A program made the position numbers and the translations under genes. DNA of 64,000 nucleotides from Ruminobacter amylophilus (GTDB taxonomy: Bacteria; Pseudomonadota; Gammaproteobacteria; Enterobacterales; Succinivibrionaceae): the NCBI RefSeq assembly GCF_900115655.1, contig NZ_FOXF01000001.1:83989-147988 (forward strand). Direction: 5' to 3'. This document shows, piece by piece, positions 38,066 to 46,619 of the stretch. Within the stretch, counting starts at the first letter, position 1. Every line of letters begins with the position of its first letter. Under the pieces are notes generated by a model, which was given only the letters and a program-made list of their open reading frames with translations, searched no databases and was not told where the DNA came from.

Positions 38066-39651
38066 CAGGAAAGGTATATCTCATCGGCGCTGGTCCCGGA
38101 AGCAGCGACCTGGTAACAGGCCGTGGGCTCAGCCTGCTGCAGAAGGCGGACGTCGTCCTCTATGACTATCTCATTTCCTATCATCTTCTGTGTCAGTGCC
38201 GCAGCGACGCCCTGCTCATTCCGGTAGGCAAGAGAGCCGGCCACCACAGTCTTCCCCAGGAGGAAATCAGCCGGGAAATAGGAAGAATGGCGGAAAAGCA
38301 TGACATTGTCGTGCGCCTTAAAGGCGGCGATCCCTTTGTATTCGGCCGCGGCGGTGAAGAGATTCAGTATCTGCAGGAACACGGAATCCCCTTCGAAACG
38401 GTTCCCGGCGTAACCTCAGCCATAGCTGCTCTGTCATCCGCAGGTATTCCGGTAACCCACCGCGGACTGGCACGCAGTTTTCACGTAATCACCGGCAGCA
38501 CAAAAGACGGCTGTGAGATCAGGGATCTGGCTCTCTACGCAAAAATGGAAGGCACGCTGATTTTCATGATGTCACATCATAAGATTCCGGAAATTGCCGC
38601 CGGACTTACGGAGTACGGCATGGATTCGGATACCCCCTGCGCCATAGTCAGCTCGGGTACATACGTTACCGAAAGACGTGTCAACGCGACTCTCGGGACC
38701 GTGGCAGAAGTAATGAAGACCGAGGCTCCTGAACCTCCTGCCGTATTTGTGGTGGGCGAAACCGCCGCTCTTGACATGAGATGCGGCTATGATTCTCTCA
38801 GCGGCTGCCGTGTGGGCATTACCGGTTCCACGTCTTTCACCACCAGAATGACGGAGCTGCTCAGGGACAATGGTGCCAGAGTACTTCCGCTGCCTAATCT
38901 CAGCATCTCCCCAATCGGACTTTCCGGACCGGAACTTGAAGACATAATCAGTCATGAATGGCTGGTTTTCACCAGTGCCAACGGCGTTGCCGTATTCTTT
39001 GACGAACTGACGTCTCACGGTATCGACATCAGATCCCTTGCCGGATGCAGAGTGGCAGCCGTGGGCTCCGGTACCGAAAGCGAGCTCGGAAAACACGGTC
39101 TTTTTGCCGATCTGGTTCCGGATGAATACTCGGTTGATGCCCTGGCGACTGTTCTCAGGGATCGGATTCTGTCAGACTGCGGAGGTCATCCGGAGAATGT
39201 CAGGGTTGCCGCCCTGCGTTCAACCATGGGCTCGAAATGCCTTGACCGCTGTCTTGCCGAAGCAGGCATCGGATTTTCCGACTACCAGTTGTACAGGCCT
39301 CTGTTGCAGAACCTTACAGAAAAAAACGATGAAAAGGCAGAAGACGGTTCCCTGTCTCCGGCAAGAACACTTTCCGACGACAGATATCCTGAATACAGTC
39401 CCGTGCTTGACTATCTGGTGTTCGGCAGTTCCTCCGGGGTACGCAACTTCATGCCTTATCTCTCAAAGGTAAGGATTGCCGGAGCCCTTGTGGCCATCGG
39501 TACGGTAACAGCAGGGGAAATCGGAAAAATCATGGACAGGGACGAAAAACTTAATACAATACCAGTGCTTACGGCAGAAAAATTTTCTGCATCGGGCATA
39601 CTTGAAACCTTAAGAAAGGACTGGAGAAAATCCCGTCCTTCAGATGAATAA
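38062..39651 (+). CDS. cobA-hemD: Uroporphyrinogen-III methyltransferase / synthase fusion
   Basis: 529 residues. Residues 1-245 are a SAM-dependent uroporphyrinogen-III C-methyltransferase (VYLIGAGPGSSDLVT; KGGDPFVFGRGGEE). Residues about 250-525 are uroporphyrinogen-III synthase (GITGSTSFTTRMTELLRDNGA; FTSANGV; FGSSSGVRNF). The fusion makes uroporphyrinogen-III and turns it directly to precorrin-2. This domain order is common in Firmicutes and unusual in gammaproteobacteria. An insertion with charged residues sits near 420-440. Confidence 0.95.
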   Translation: MTGKVYLIGAGPGSSDLVTGRGLSLLQKADVVLYDYLISYHLLCQCRSDALLIPVGKRAGHHSLPQEEISREIGRMAEKHDIVVRLKGGDPFVFGRGGEEIQYLQEHGIPFETVPGVTSAIAALSSAGIPVTHRGLARSFHVITGSTKDGCEIRDLALYAKMEGTLIFMMSHHKIPEIAAGLTEYGMDSDTPCAIVSSGTYVTERRVNATLGTVAEVMKTEAPEPPAVFVVGETAALDMRCGYDSLSGCRVGITGSTSFTTRMTELLRDNGARVLPLPNLSISPIGLSGPELEDIISHEWLVFTSANGVAVFFDELTSHGIDIRSLAGCRVAAVGSGTESELGKHGLFADLVPDEYSVDALATVLRDRILSDCGGHPENVRVAALRSTMGSKCLDRCLAEAGIGFSDYQLYRPLLQNLTEKNDEKAEDGSLSPARTLSDDRYPEYSPVLDYLVFGSSSGVRNFMPYLSKVRIAGALVAIGTVTAGEIGKIMDRDEKLNTIPVLTAEKFSASGILETLRKDWRKSRPSDE

Positions 39652-39671
39652 CACTCATGGAGTGCAGTTAA

Positions 39672-40646
39672 ATGCGTAACAGATTAAGAAGGCTGAGACA
39701 GAATCCCGTCATCAGAAAAATGGTTCGCGAAAACAGTGTGGACACTGATGATCTCATTTATCCCGTTTTCGTTGCCGACGGAGAAAACATCAGAAACCCG
39801 GTAAACTCAATGCCGGGAATATTCCAGTACTCACTGGACAGGCTTTCTGAAATAATGGACAGGGTAAAGGCCCTGAAAATTCCGGCAGTACTGCTGTTCG
39901 GCATTCCCCTCACCAAGGACGAATGCGGTTCCTCCTCCACGGGAGATCATTCCATAGTCTACAGAGCCGTAAGCTTCATCAGACAGAACTACCCGGACAT
40001 CACGATCATTGCCGACGTATGCCTGTGCGAATACACCTCCCACGGACACTGCGGACTTATCAGCGGCAACAGGATTCTCAATGACGAAACACTGCCTTAT
40101 CTTGCCTCCATGGCCGTAACCGCAGCCAGAGCCGGAGCTCACATTGTGGCTCCGAGCGACATGATGGACGGCCGCGTGGGCTTTATCCGTGACAGTCTTG
40201 ACCGTGAAGGATTCAAGGACGTGATGATTATGTCCTACAGTGCAAAATTCGCCTCATCCTACTACGGACCGTTCAGGGATGCCGCCGGATCCGCTCCTAA
40301 ATTCGGGGACAGAAAATCTTATCAGATGGATCCTGCCAACGGTCGCGAGGCGATAAGGGAAATAGCTTCGGACATTGAGGAAGGAGCTGATTTCATCATG
40401 GTAAAACCGGCTCTCGCCTACCTTGACCTCGTAAAAGAGGCCAGGGAGAGATTTCTTCTTCCGGTGGTAACCTATAACGTAAGCGGTGAGTACTCAATGG
40501 TAAAAGCTGCAGCTCAGGCGGGCTACATCGATGAAAAACGAATAGTGATGGAAAATCTCATTTCCATGAAAAGAGCCGGTGCCGATCTTATCATCACCTA
40601 CCATGCGCTGGATGTGGCGGAATGGCTCAGCGAATCAGACAATTAA
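39672..40646 (+). CDS. hemB: Delta-aminolevulinic acid dehydratase
   Basis: A 324-residue porphobilinogen synthase. The zinc-type metal site DVCLCEYTSHGHCG has three cysteines, and the Schiff-base lysines lie in MSYSAKFASSYYGPF and MVKPALAYLD. Length and order match the family. It lies 20 bases after the cobA-hemD gene. Confidence 0.96.
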   Translation: MRNRLRRLRQNPVIRKMVRENSVDTDDLIYPVFVADGENIRNPVNSMPGIFQYSLDRLSEIMDRVKALKIPAVLLFGIPLTKDECGSSSTGDHSIVYRAVSFIRQNYPDITIIADVCLCEYTSHGHCGLISGNRILNDETLPYLASMAVTAARAGAHIVAPSDMMDGRVGFIRDSLDREGFKDVMIMSYSAKFASSYYGPFRDAAGSAPKFGDRKSYQMDPANGREAIREIASDIEEGADFIMVKPALAYLDLVKEARERFLLPVVTYNVSGEYSMVKAAAQAGYIDEKRIVMENLISMKRAGADLIITYHALDVAEWLSESDN

Positions 40647-40659
40647 CCGGAATACAGAT

Positions 40660-41934
40660 ATGCATGAAGAAAAATCAGCAGGCCTGTTCAGGGCCTCGGC
40701 GGAATACATTCCCGGCGGAGTAAACAGTCCGGTGCGGGCCTACCGCAGCGTAAACCGCATTCCGAGATTCATAGATAAGGCCAGAGGTTCAAAAATCTAT
40801 GACGTCGACGGCAATGAATACATTGATTACGTATGTTCATGGGGACCGGCCATTATGGGACATGCCCATGAATCAGTACTTAAGGCTGTACATGACGCCG
40901 TTGAAAACGGACTCAGCTTCGGTGCCCCGACCGAAAAGGAACTGAAGCTTGCCAGACTCGTAAACGGCATCATGCCGCACATCGAATCCCTGCGTCTTGT
41001 CAATTCAGGTACCGAAGCGGTAATGAGCGCCATAAGACTTGCCAGAGGCTATACCGGTAAAAACAGAATCATCAAATTCAGAGGCTGTTACCACGGCCAC
41101 AGTGACGCCATGCTGGTCAAGGCCGGTTCAGGCGGAATCACCACCGGAGTTCCTGACAGCATCGGAGTCCCGGCCGCCGTGGTGGCCGATACCATGATTG
41201 CCGAATACAACGACATCGGATCGGTTGAAAGACTGTTTGAGGCGGCCGGCAATGAAATCGCCGCGGTAATAGTGGAACCGGTGGCAGCCAATATGGGCGT
41301 GGTGCCTCCGGCTCCGGGATTTCTGCAGGCTTTAAGGGACATTACATCCAGAAACGGCACCCTGCTGATTTTTGACGAGGTAATAACCGGATTCAGAATA
41401 GCACTTGGCGGTGCCTCAGAGCGCTACGGAGTTATTCCTGATCTGGTGACTCTCGGCAAAATCATCGGAGGAGGCATGCCTATAGGAGCCTACGGCGGCA
41501 GAAGGGAAATCATGGAAATGGTATCACCTTCAGGAAAGGTTTATCAGGCGGGAACTCTGGCGGGAAACCCGGTGGCAACCGCAGCCGGCATCGCCACTCT
41601 GTCATGGCTTCGTGACAACCGTGATATCTACGAGGAACTTGAGGAAAACGGCGCAAAAATCGAGGAAGCTCTTAAGAAGCGATTCGGTGACAGCGCATCG
41701 GTCAACCGCACCGGATCGCTGCTGAGCGTTTTCTTCACTTCAGGGAAAGTAACCGACTATGACGGAGCCACCTCCTCAGATACCGAAAGATTCAGCAGAT
41801 TCTTCAGTTACATGCTGGACAACGGAGTGTATCTTGCTCCGTCCCAGTATGAGGCATGGTTCATCTCCGCGGCTCATTCCGGCGAAGACATCGATAAAAC
41901 CTGCAGGCTTATTGAAGACTATCAGGAAAACTAA
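40660..41934 (+). CDS. hemL: Glutamate-1-semialdehyde 2,1-aminomutase
   Basis: A 424-residue PLP enzyme making 5-aminolevulinate. The PLP lysine lies in TLGKIIGGGMPIGAYGG; YIPGGVNSPVRAY at the start is typical. The frame opens 27 codons earlier inside hemB, but homologues begin near MHEEKSAGLFRAS, so 40660 is chosen; it is 14 bases after the hemB stop. Last gene of the unit, ended by a strong terminator. Confidence 0.96.
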   Translation: MHEEKSAGLFRASAEYIPGGVNSPVRAYRSVNRIPRFIDKARGSKIYDVDGNEYIDYVCSWGPAIMGHAHESVLKAVHDAVENGLSFGAPTEKELKLARLVNGIMPHIESLRLVNSGTEAVMSAIRLARGYTGKNRIIKFRGCYHGHSDAMLVKAGSGGITTGVPDSIGVPAAVVADTMIAEYNDIGSVERLFEAAGNEIAAVIVEPVAANMGVVPPAPGFLQALRDITSRNGTLLIFDEVITGFRIALGGASERYGVIPDLVTLGKIIGGGMPIGAYGGRREIMEMVSPSGKVYQAGTLAGNPVATAAGIATLSWLRDNRDIYEELEENGAKIEEALKKRFGDSASVNRTGSLLSVFFTSGKVTDYDGATSSDTERFSRFFSYMLDNGVYLAPSQYEAWFISAAHSGEDIDKTCRLIEDYQEN

Positions 41935-41943
41935 ATCAATCAT

Positions 41944-41977
41944 ATCCCGGAACCATACTGCTTTCCGGGATTTTTTT
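41944..41977 (+). terminator. Terminator of the siroheme unit
   Basis: ATCCCGGAA (41944-41952) pairs with TTCCGGGAT (41963-41971), followed by a T7 run. Confidence 0.93.
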
Positions 41978-42209
41978 ACCCGTAATACAGAATGCCTGCA
42001 GACGTTTTTTCAGGCGATGAAGGCAGATCGCCATAATTTATACGTTAAGAACAAAATTTTTTTTGCTTAAATTACATCAATTCCCTACAGATCCGATACC
42101 TGTTGATACTCATGAGTTTATGAGTAAATCAAATAAACTTCACATTAAAAAACATCGCTGATTCCAGCGAAAAACCACTTGCAGAAAAAAATTTATGTAA
42201 ATCAGGCTG

Positions 42210-42238
42210 TTGACAAAAATGTGAGGCAAGTATAAAAT
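42210..42238 (+). promoter_or_regulatory. Promoter of the sulfate transport and reduction unit
   Basis: TTGACA (42210-42215), 17 bases, TAAAAT (42233-42238). Same boxes as the sulfite reductase promoter at 33615. Confidence 0.75.
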
Positions 42239-42245
42239 TCACATT

Positions 42246-42270
42246 ACCTACTAAACAGATAGGTTATATA
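42246..42270 (+). promoter_or_regulatory. Candidate sulfur-regulon operator, copy 2
   Basis: TACTAAACAGATAGGTT plus ATATA at 42249-42270, lying at the expected transcription start. ACCTA (42246-42250) and TAGGT (42260-42264) form an inverted repeat with a 9-base spacer. It matches the copy at 33646-33667 at 19 of 22 positions. Confidence 0.65.
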
Positions 42271-42291
42271 TTATTAAATAAACATAAACAA

Positions 42292-42318
42292 CGATGCCGT
42301 CGGCTATTCACGGCATCG
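42292..42318 (+). repeat. Leader hairpin before sbp
   Basis: CGATGCCGT and its exact complement (9 bp) around a 9-base loop, without a U-tract, between the promoter and the Shine-Dalgarno. Confidence 0.55.
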
Positions 42319-42369
42319 GATTAACTAAACAAATAAACACAAAACAACAGACAATCGGGAGATATCATT

Positions 42370-43449
42370 ATGAGTATCATCAGTAGACGTTTAAGTTCAA
42401 GATTTTTATCAGGCGCTCTTACATTAGCAGTTTCAGGCGTTATTTCTCTTGCAGGTTCAGCCGCCTTTGCAGATGATGAAGTGGAAATCACCAACGTGTC
42501 ATACGATCCGACCAGAGAACTGTACAAAGCATATAATCAGGTATTCACTGACTACTACAAGAAAGCCAAGGGCATAACCGTTAACGTGACCCAGTCACAC
42601 GGCGGTTCAGGCAAACAGGCTCTTGAAGTGGCAAACGGTCTGGAAGCCGACGTGGTAACACTGGCTCTTGAAGGCGACGTTGATGCGGTACAGAAAGCAG
42701 GTCTCATCAAGAAGGATTACGTAAAGGACTTCCCTCTCGACAGCTCTCCTTACACTTCAACCATCGTATTCCTTGTTCGCAGCGGCAATCCGAAGAACAT
42801 CAAGGACTGGGACGATCTTGTACGCGACGACGTTAAAATCGTAACTCCTAATCCTAAGACTTCAGGCGGTGCCCGCTGGAACTACCTCGCAGCCTGGTCA
42901 TTCTTTGAAGATGCGGGTCAGAGCGAACAGCAGATTATCGAAAGCATCAGAAAGCTTTACAGCAACGTAGTTGTTCTCGACTCAGGCGCACGCGGTTCAA
43001 CCACCAGCTTCGTGGAAAACAAGCAGGGTGACGTGCTGATTTCATGGGAAAACGAAGCATTTCTTTCCATCGCCGAATATCCAGGTCAGTATGAAATCGT
43101 AGTACCTTCAAAGTCCATTCTGTGCCAGCCTACCGTAGCCATCGTTGATGAAGTCGTAGACCAGCGCGGAACCAGACAGGTTGCCAAGGATTATCTTGAC
43201 TATCTCTACTCAGACGACGCACAGCGAGTTGAAGCCAAGTGGTACTACCGTCCGTCAAACGAAAAGATTCTCAAGGAATTCTCATCAGCATCCGATTCCA
43301 ATGTAATCAAGCAGATTCCTGAAGACGGCAAGTGGATTATCACCAACGTCAAGCTTACCAACATCGCCCACTTCGGCGGCTGGAAGAAAACTATTGAAAA
43401 GCACTTTGCCAACGGTGCCCTCTTCGATTCCATCTATGAGAAAAAATAA
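42370..43449 (+). CDS. sbp: Periplasmic sulfate-binding protein
   Basis: A 359-residue solute-binding protein feeding sulfate to CysTWA. A signal peptide (1-34, cleavage after SAAFA) is followed by NVSYDPTRELYKAYNQVF, SHGGSGKQALEVANGLEADVVTLAL split over the ligand pocket, and PNPKTSGGARWNYLAAW. It is closer to Sbp than to thiosulfate-binding CysP. GGGAG lies eight bases before the ATG. First gene of the sbp-cysTWA-aprAB-cysDN unit. Confidence 0.95.
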   Translation: MSIISRRLSSRFLSGALTLAVSGVISLAGSAAFADDEVEITNVSYDPTRELYKAYNQVFTDYYKKAKGITVNVTQSHGGSGKQALEVANGLEADVVTLALEGDVDAVQKAGLIKKDYVKDFPLDSSPYTSTIVFLVRSGNPKNIKDWDDLVRDDVKIVTPNPKTSGGARWNYLAAWSFFEDAGQSEQQIIESIRKLYSNVVVLDSGARGSTTSFVENKQGDVLISWENEAFLSIAEYPGQYEIVVPSKSILCQPTVAIVDEVVDQRGTRQVAKDYLDYLYSDDAQRVEAKWYYRPSNEKILKEFSSASDSNVIKQIPEDGKWIITNVKLTNIAHFGGWKKTIEKHFANGALFDSIYEKK

Positions 43450-43493
43450 TTCTGCATCGTAAACCCAGATACACGCAAATATCTGTTATCCGT

Positions 43494-43525
43494 GAAGTGA
43501 ATCAGCATCAGTGCTGATTCACTTC
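43494..43525 (+). repeat. 14-bp perfect hairpin between sbp and cysT
   Basis: GAAGTGAATCAGCA and its exact complement around a TCAG loop, no U-tract. It probably protects the sbp mRNA 3' end or lowers read-through, keeping the binding protein in excess over the permease. Confidence 0.7.
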
Positions 43526-43663
43526 TGAAGATCTTTAACCCGGGTTTTTCAGGAGCATTCACGATACAGACGCAGGTAAAACAGCAGAAAACACGGAAAT
43601 GTGTATCGGGTTTACGGCAGAGCTTCGGTTAAGCTGACTGCTCAATATCCCCGGGAGGGACTC

Positions 43664-44497
43664 ATGTCAAAAAAAACAAAAAGCGTTATTCCAGGATTCG
43701 GTATCTCCTTCGGAATCAGCGTCTCCATTCTCAGTCTGATAGTGGTTATTCCCCTGTGCTCTCTGATTGTGTATTCATCTCAGCTTAGCATTTCGGATTT
43801 TTGGGAAATCATCACCAGACCGCGAGTTATCGCAAGCTACAGGGTCAGTCTTGTTACCTCGTTCACCGCTTCGGTAATCAATGCCGTAATGGGGCTTATC
43901 ATGGCATGGGTGCTGGTGCGATACGAATTTCCGGGAAAAAGAATTCTTGACGGCATGATTGAACTGCCGTTCGCCCTGCCTACGGCCGTAGCCGGTATTT
44001 CACTGGCACACCTTACCGTTTCAGCAGGTCCGGTCGGTTCATTTTTTGCAAAATTCGGTATCGATATCGCCTATACGAACATCGGTATCACCGTAGCCAT
44101 GGTATTCATCGGCATTCCTTTCGTGGTCCGCAGCATCCAGCCGGTGCTGGAAAAGGTTGAGGGCGAATATGAGGAAGCCGCATTCATCATGGGAGCCGGC
44201 CGCTTTGAAACCTTCTACAGGGTTGTTCTTCCTGAAATCAGGCCGGCTTTAATTGCTGGATTCACCATGGCCTTTGCCCGCTGTCTCGGCGAGTACGGCA
44301 GCGTGGTGTTCATCGCCGGCAACAAGCCTTATGAAACTGAAATCGCACCTTTAATGATTATGGGAGAACTTCAGGAATTTGATTATCCTGCAGCCACATC
44401 CGTAGCTCTTACCATGCTGCTCATGGCATTCGTCATTCTCTTTGTAAATGCCGTATTCCAGAGCAGGGCTTCAGCAATAATCAGCGGTATCAAATAA
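43664..44497 (+). CDS. cysT: Sulfate ABC transporter permease CysT
   Basis: A 277-residue inner-membrane permease (six predicted helices) with the BPD_transp_1 EAA loop EEAAFIMGAGRFETFYRVVLPEIRP broken across the coupling helix. The start at 43664 is set by GGGAGG about five bases upstream; the frame opens 21 codons earlier with no site. Partner of CysW, 17 bases downstream. Confidence 0.94.
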   Translation: MSKKTKSVIPGFGISFGISVSILSLIVVIPLCSLIVYSSQLSISDFWEIITRPRVIASYRVSLVTSFTASVINAVMGLIMAWVLVRYEFPGKRILDGMIELPFALPTAVAGISLAHLTVSAGPVGSFFAKFGIDIAYTNIGITVAMVFIGIPFVVRSIQPVLEKVEGEYEEAAFIMGAGRFETFYRVVLPEIRPALIAGFTMAFARCLGEYGSVVFIAGNKPYETEIAPLMIMGELQEFDYPAATSVALTMLLMAFVILFVNAVFQSRASAIISGIK

Positions 44498-44514
44498 CGT
44501 TTGGAGTAAACATC

Positions 44515-45336
44515 ATGAAAAGAGAAGATCCGAAAATAGTTAAAGCGGTGCTCATCGGCATAACCACGGTTTTTCTTACGGTGATGCTGGTTCTGCCGCT
44601 GATCTACGTTATCTATACCGCCTTCCGTTCAGGTCTTGACGCCTTTATCGCGGCGGTAACCGACAAATACGCCCTGCATTCCATCTACCTGACGGTGATT
44701 GTTACCCTGATGGCTGTGGCTGTAAACATCGTATTCGGTCTCTATACCGCCTGGGCACTTACCAAATTCTCCTTCAGGGGGAAAAAGTTTCTGTCGACTC
44801 TCATAGATCTGCCGCTTACGGTATCTCCAATCATCGCAGGTCTCATATTCGTGCTGACCTTCGGCAGACAGAGCTTTCTCTATCCATATCTCAATGAATG
44901 GGGAATAAAGATAATCTTCGCGGTTCCGGGCATCGTTCTGGCAACCGTGTTTGTAACCTTCCCGTTCATCTCAAGGGAAATCATTCCGGTGCTGAACGCT
45001 CAGGGAAGAGACGAAGAGGAGGCGGCGGCGCTTATGGGAGCCGGTGCGTTTCAGATATTCAGACAGATTACCTTCCCTCACATCAAGTGGGCTTTCATGT
45101 ACGGCGTGGTTCTCTGCTCCGCACGAGCCATGGGTGAATTCGGTGCGGTATCCGTTCTGTCAGGACATCTGAGAGGCAAAACCAACACCATGCCACTTTA
45201 CATAGAAATCCTGTATCAGGGATACGACTTTACGGGGGCATTTGCGGTTTCATCAATACTGGTGGTAATGGCGATACTGATTCTGATTGCCAGAAACCTT
45301 CTGGAACACCGCAGCAAAAACAAATTTTTAAAGTAA
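44515..45336 (+). CDS. cysW: Sulfate ABC transporter permease CysW
   Basis: A 273-residue permease homologous to CysT, with the EAA motif EEEAAALMGAGAFQIFRQITFPHI in two parts and conserved LCSARAMGEFGAVSVLSGH. A TTTGGAG Shine-Dalgarno precedes the ATG. It forms the membrane channel with CysT. Confidence 0.94.
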   Translation: MKREDPKIVKAVLIGITTVFLTVMLVLPLIYVIYTAFRSGLDAFIAAVTDKYALHSIYLTVIVTLMAVAVNIVFGLYTAWALTKFSFRGKKFLSTLIDLPLTVSPIIAGLIFVLTFGRQSFLYPYLNEWGIKIIFAVPGIVLATVFVTFPFISREIIPVLNAQGRDEEEAAALMGAGAFQIFRQITFPHIKWAFMYGVVLCSARAMGEFGAVSVLSGHLRGKTNTMPLYIEILYQGYDFTGAFAVSSILVVMAILILIARNLLEHRSKNKFLK

Positions 45337-45371
45337 ACAGATTTTCAAGAATAACGGGAGGCTGAAGTAAG

Positions 45372-45421
45372 CTGTGAATTCAGAAGAACAACAATGACGA
45401 GCCGGTTCTCTGAATTCACAG
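45372..45421 (+). repeat. Long hairpin between cysW and cysA
   Basis: CTGTGAATTCAGA (45372-45384) pairs exactly with 45409-45421, extended inward by AGAAC/GTTCT with one bulge. No U-tract. Second punctuation hairpin of this operon. Confidence 0.65.
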
Positions 45422-45439
45422 TCTGACATCAGGAAGCTC

Positions 45440-46600
45440 ATGACAGATATCAAAAACAGCAAATTAACCGACAGTGCCGCAGCCGGTGCTGAAACCGAAA
45501 AAAAACTTCAGGCGTCTGATTCAGCCAGACAGCCTTACGTGGAACTCCGCCATATCAATAAAAGCTTTGGTGACTTTCAGGCATCAAACGATGTAAGCTT
45601 CACCGTGGAAAAAGGCAGTCTTGTAGGACTTCTGGGACCAAGCGGCAGTGGCAAGACCACCATTCTGAGAATACTGGCCGGTCTGGAAACCGCCGATTCC
45701 GGTGAAATCTACATCAACGGCAAGCTTGTGAACAACATTCCGGCCAACAAGAGAGGTATCGGATTTGTATTCCAGAGCTATGCCCTCTTCCGCTACATGA
45801 CCGTATTCGACAATATCGCCTTCGGTCTCAGAACCAAGAAGGTACCTAAGGATGAAATAGAGGAAAAGGTAAACAGCCTCATTGATCTCGTCGGACTTAC
45901 CGGTCTCAACAAGCGCTATCCGACCCAGCTTTCAGGTGGTCAGAGACAGCGTGTGGCCTTTGCCAGAGCTCTGGCAACCGAACCGTCTCTCCTGCTCCTT
46001 GACGAACCGTTCGCGGCCATTGACGCCAAGGTGCGCAAGGAACTCCGCAGCTGGCTCAAGGATCTCATTCAGCGCGTGGGTATTACCAGCATTTTCGTAA
46101 CCCATGACCAGAGTGAAGCCATTGAAGTGGCAGACCAGATCATCATTACAAACCACGGTCACGTAGAGCGTTCAGGCTCCCCTATCGAAATCTACAGCAA
46201 TCCTGAATCCTCATTTGTGACCAAGTTCATCGGTCAGCCGACGATTATTGACAACCCGGGTATTTTCAAGGGTTTCTCAAAAATCAGGGAAACAAAATCA
46301 ACCGCCGTGCTCCGTCCTGAATTCATCAGCGTAACCAAGCTGAACGAACCGTTCCGCTATCAGATAACCTCTGAAACCGGAATCGTGGAAAAGTCATTCT
46401 TCAGGGGCGGAGACTTTGAACTGAAGGTAAGAGTCAACGATCAGCTTCTGACCGTAAACCGACCTATCACTCAGGAACGAATCGTTCCCGGAGAAGAGGT
46501 CAGAATATTCATAAGAAGCCTCTATCTTCTGGACGGGGATAAAGCCGTTACGGTACTGAACGACAGTCTAACCAACACCGATTCAACATACATAATCTAA
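45440..46600 (+). CDS. cysA: Sulfate ABC transporter ATP-binding protein
   Basis: 386 residues. Walker A GPSGSGKTT, Q-loop FQSYALF, ABC signature LSGGQRQRVAFARAL, Walker B LLLLDEPF and the H-loop VTHD are intact. A C-terminal TOBE-like domain follows, as in CysA/MalK proteins. The N-terminus has an extra 30 polar residues before PYVELRHINKSFG. It powers CysTW. Confidence 0.94.
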   Translation: MTDIKNSKLTDSAAAGAETEKKLQASDSARQPYVELRHINKSFGDFQASNDVSFTVEKGSLVGLLGPSGSGKTTILRILAGLETADSGEIYINGKLVNNIPANKRGIGFVFQSYALFRYMTVFDNIAFGLRTKKVPKDEIEEKVNSLIDLVGLTGLNKRYPTQLSGGQRQRVAFARALATEPSLLLLDEPFAAIDAKVRKELRSWLKDLIQRVGITSIFVTHDQSEAIEVADQIIITNHGHVERSGSPIEIYSNPESSFVTKFIGQPTIIDNPGIFKGFSKIRETKSTAVLRPEFISVTKLNEPFRYQITSETGIVEKSFFRGGDFELKVRVNDQLLTVNRPITQERIVPGEEVRIFIRSLYLLDGDKAVTVLNDSLTNTDSTYII

Positions 46601-46619
46601 TGTTTACAGGTAAGTAACA

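Larger units (their letters stand above)
41978..42369. other. Regulatory region before sbp
   Basis: About 390 AT-rich bases with no gene. It carries the sbp promoter (42210-42238), the candidate operator (42246-42270) and a leader hairpin (42292-42318), each listed separately. Confidence 0.6.
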
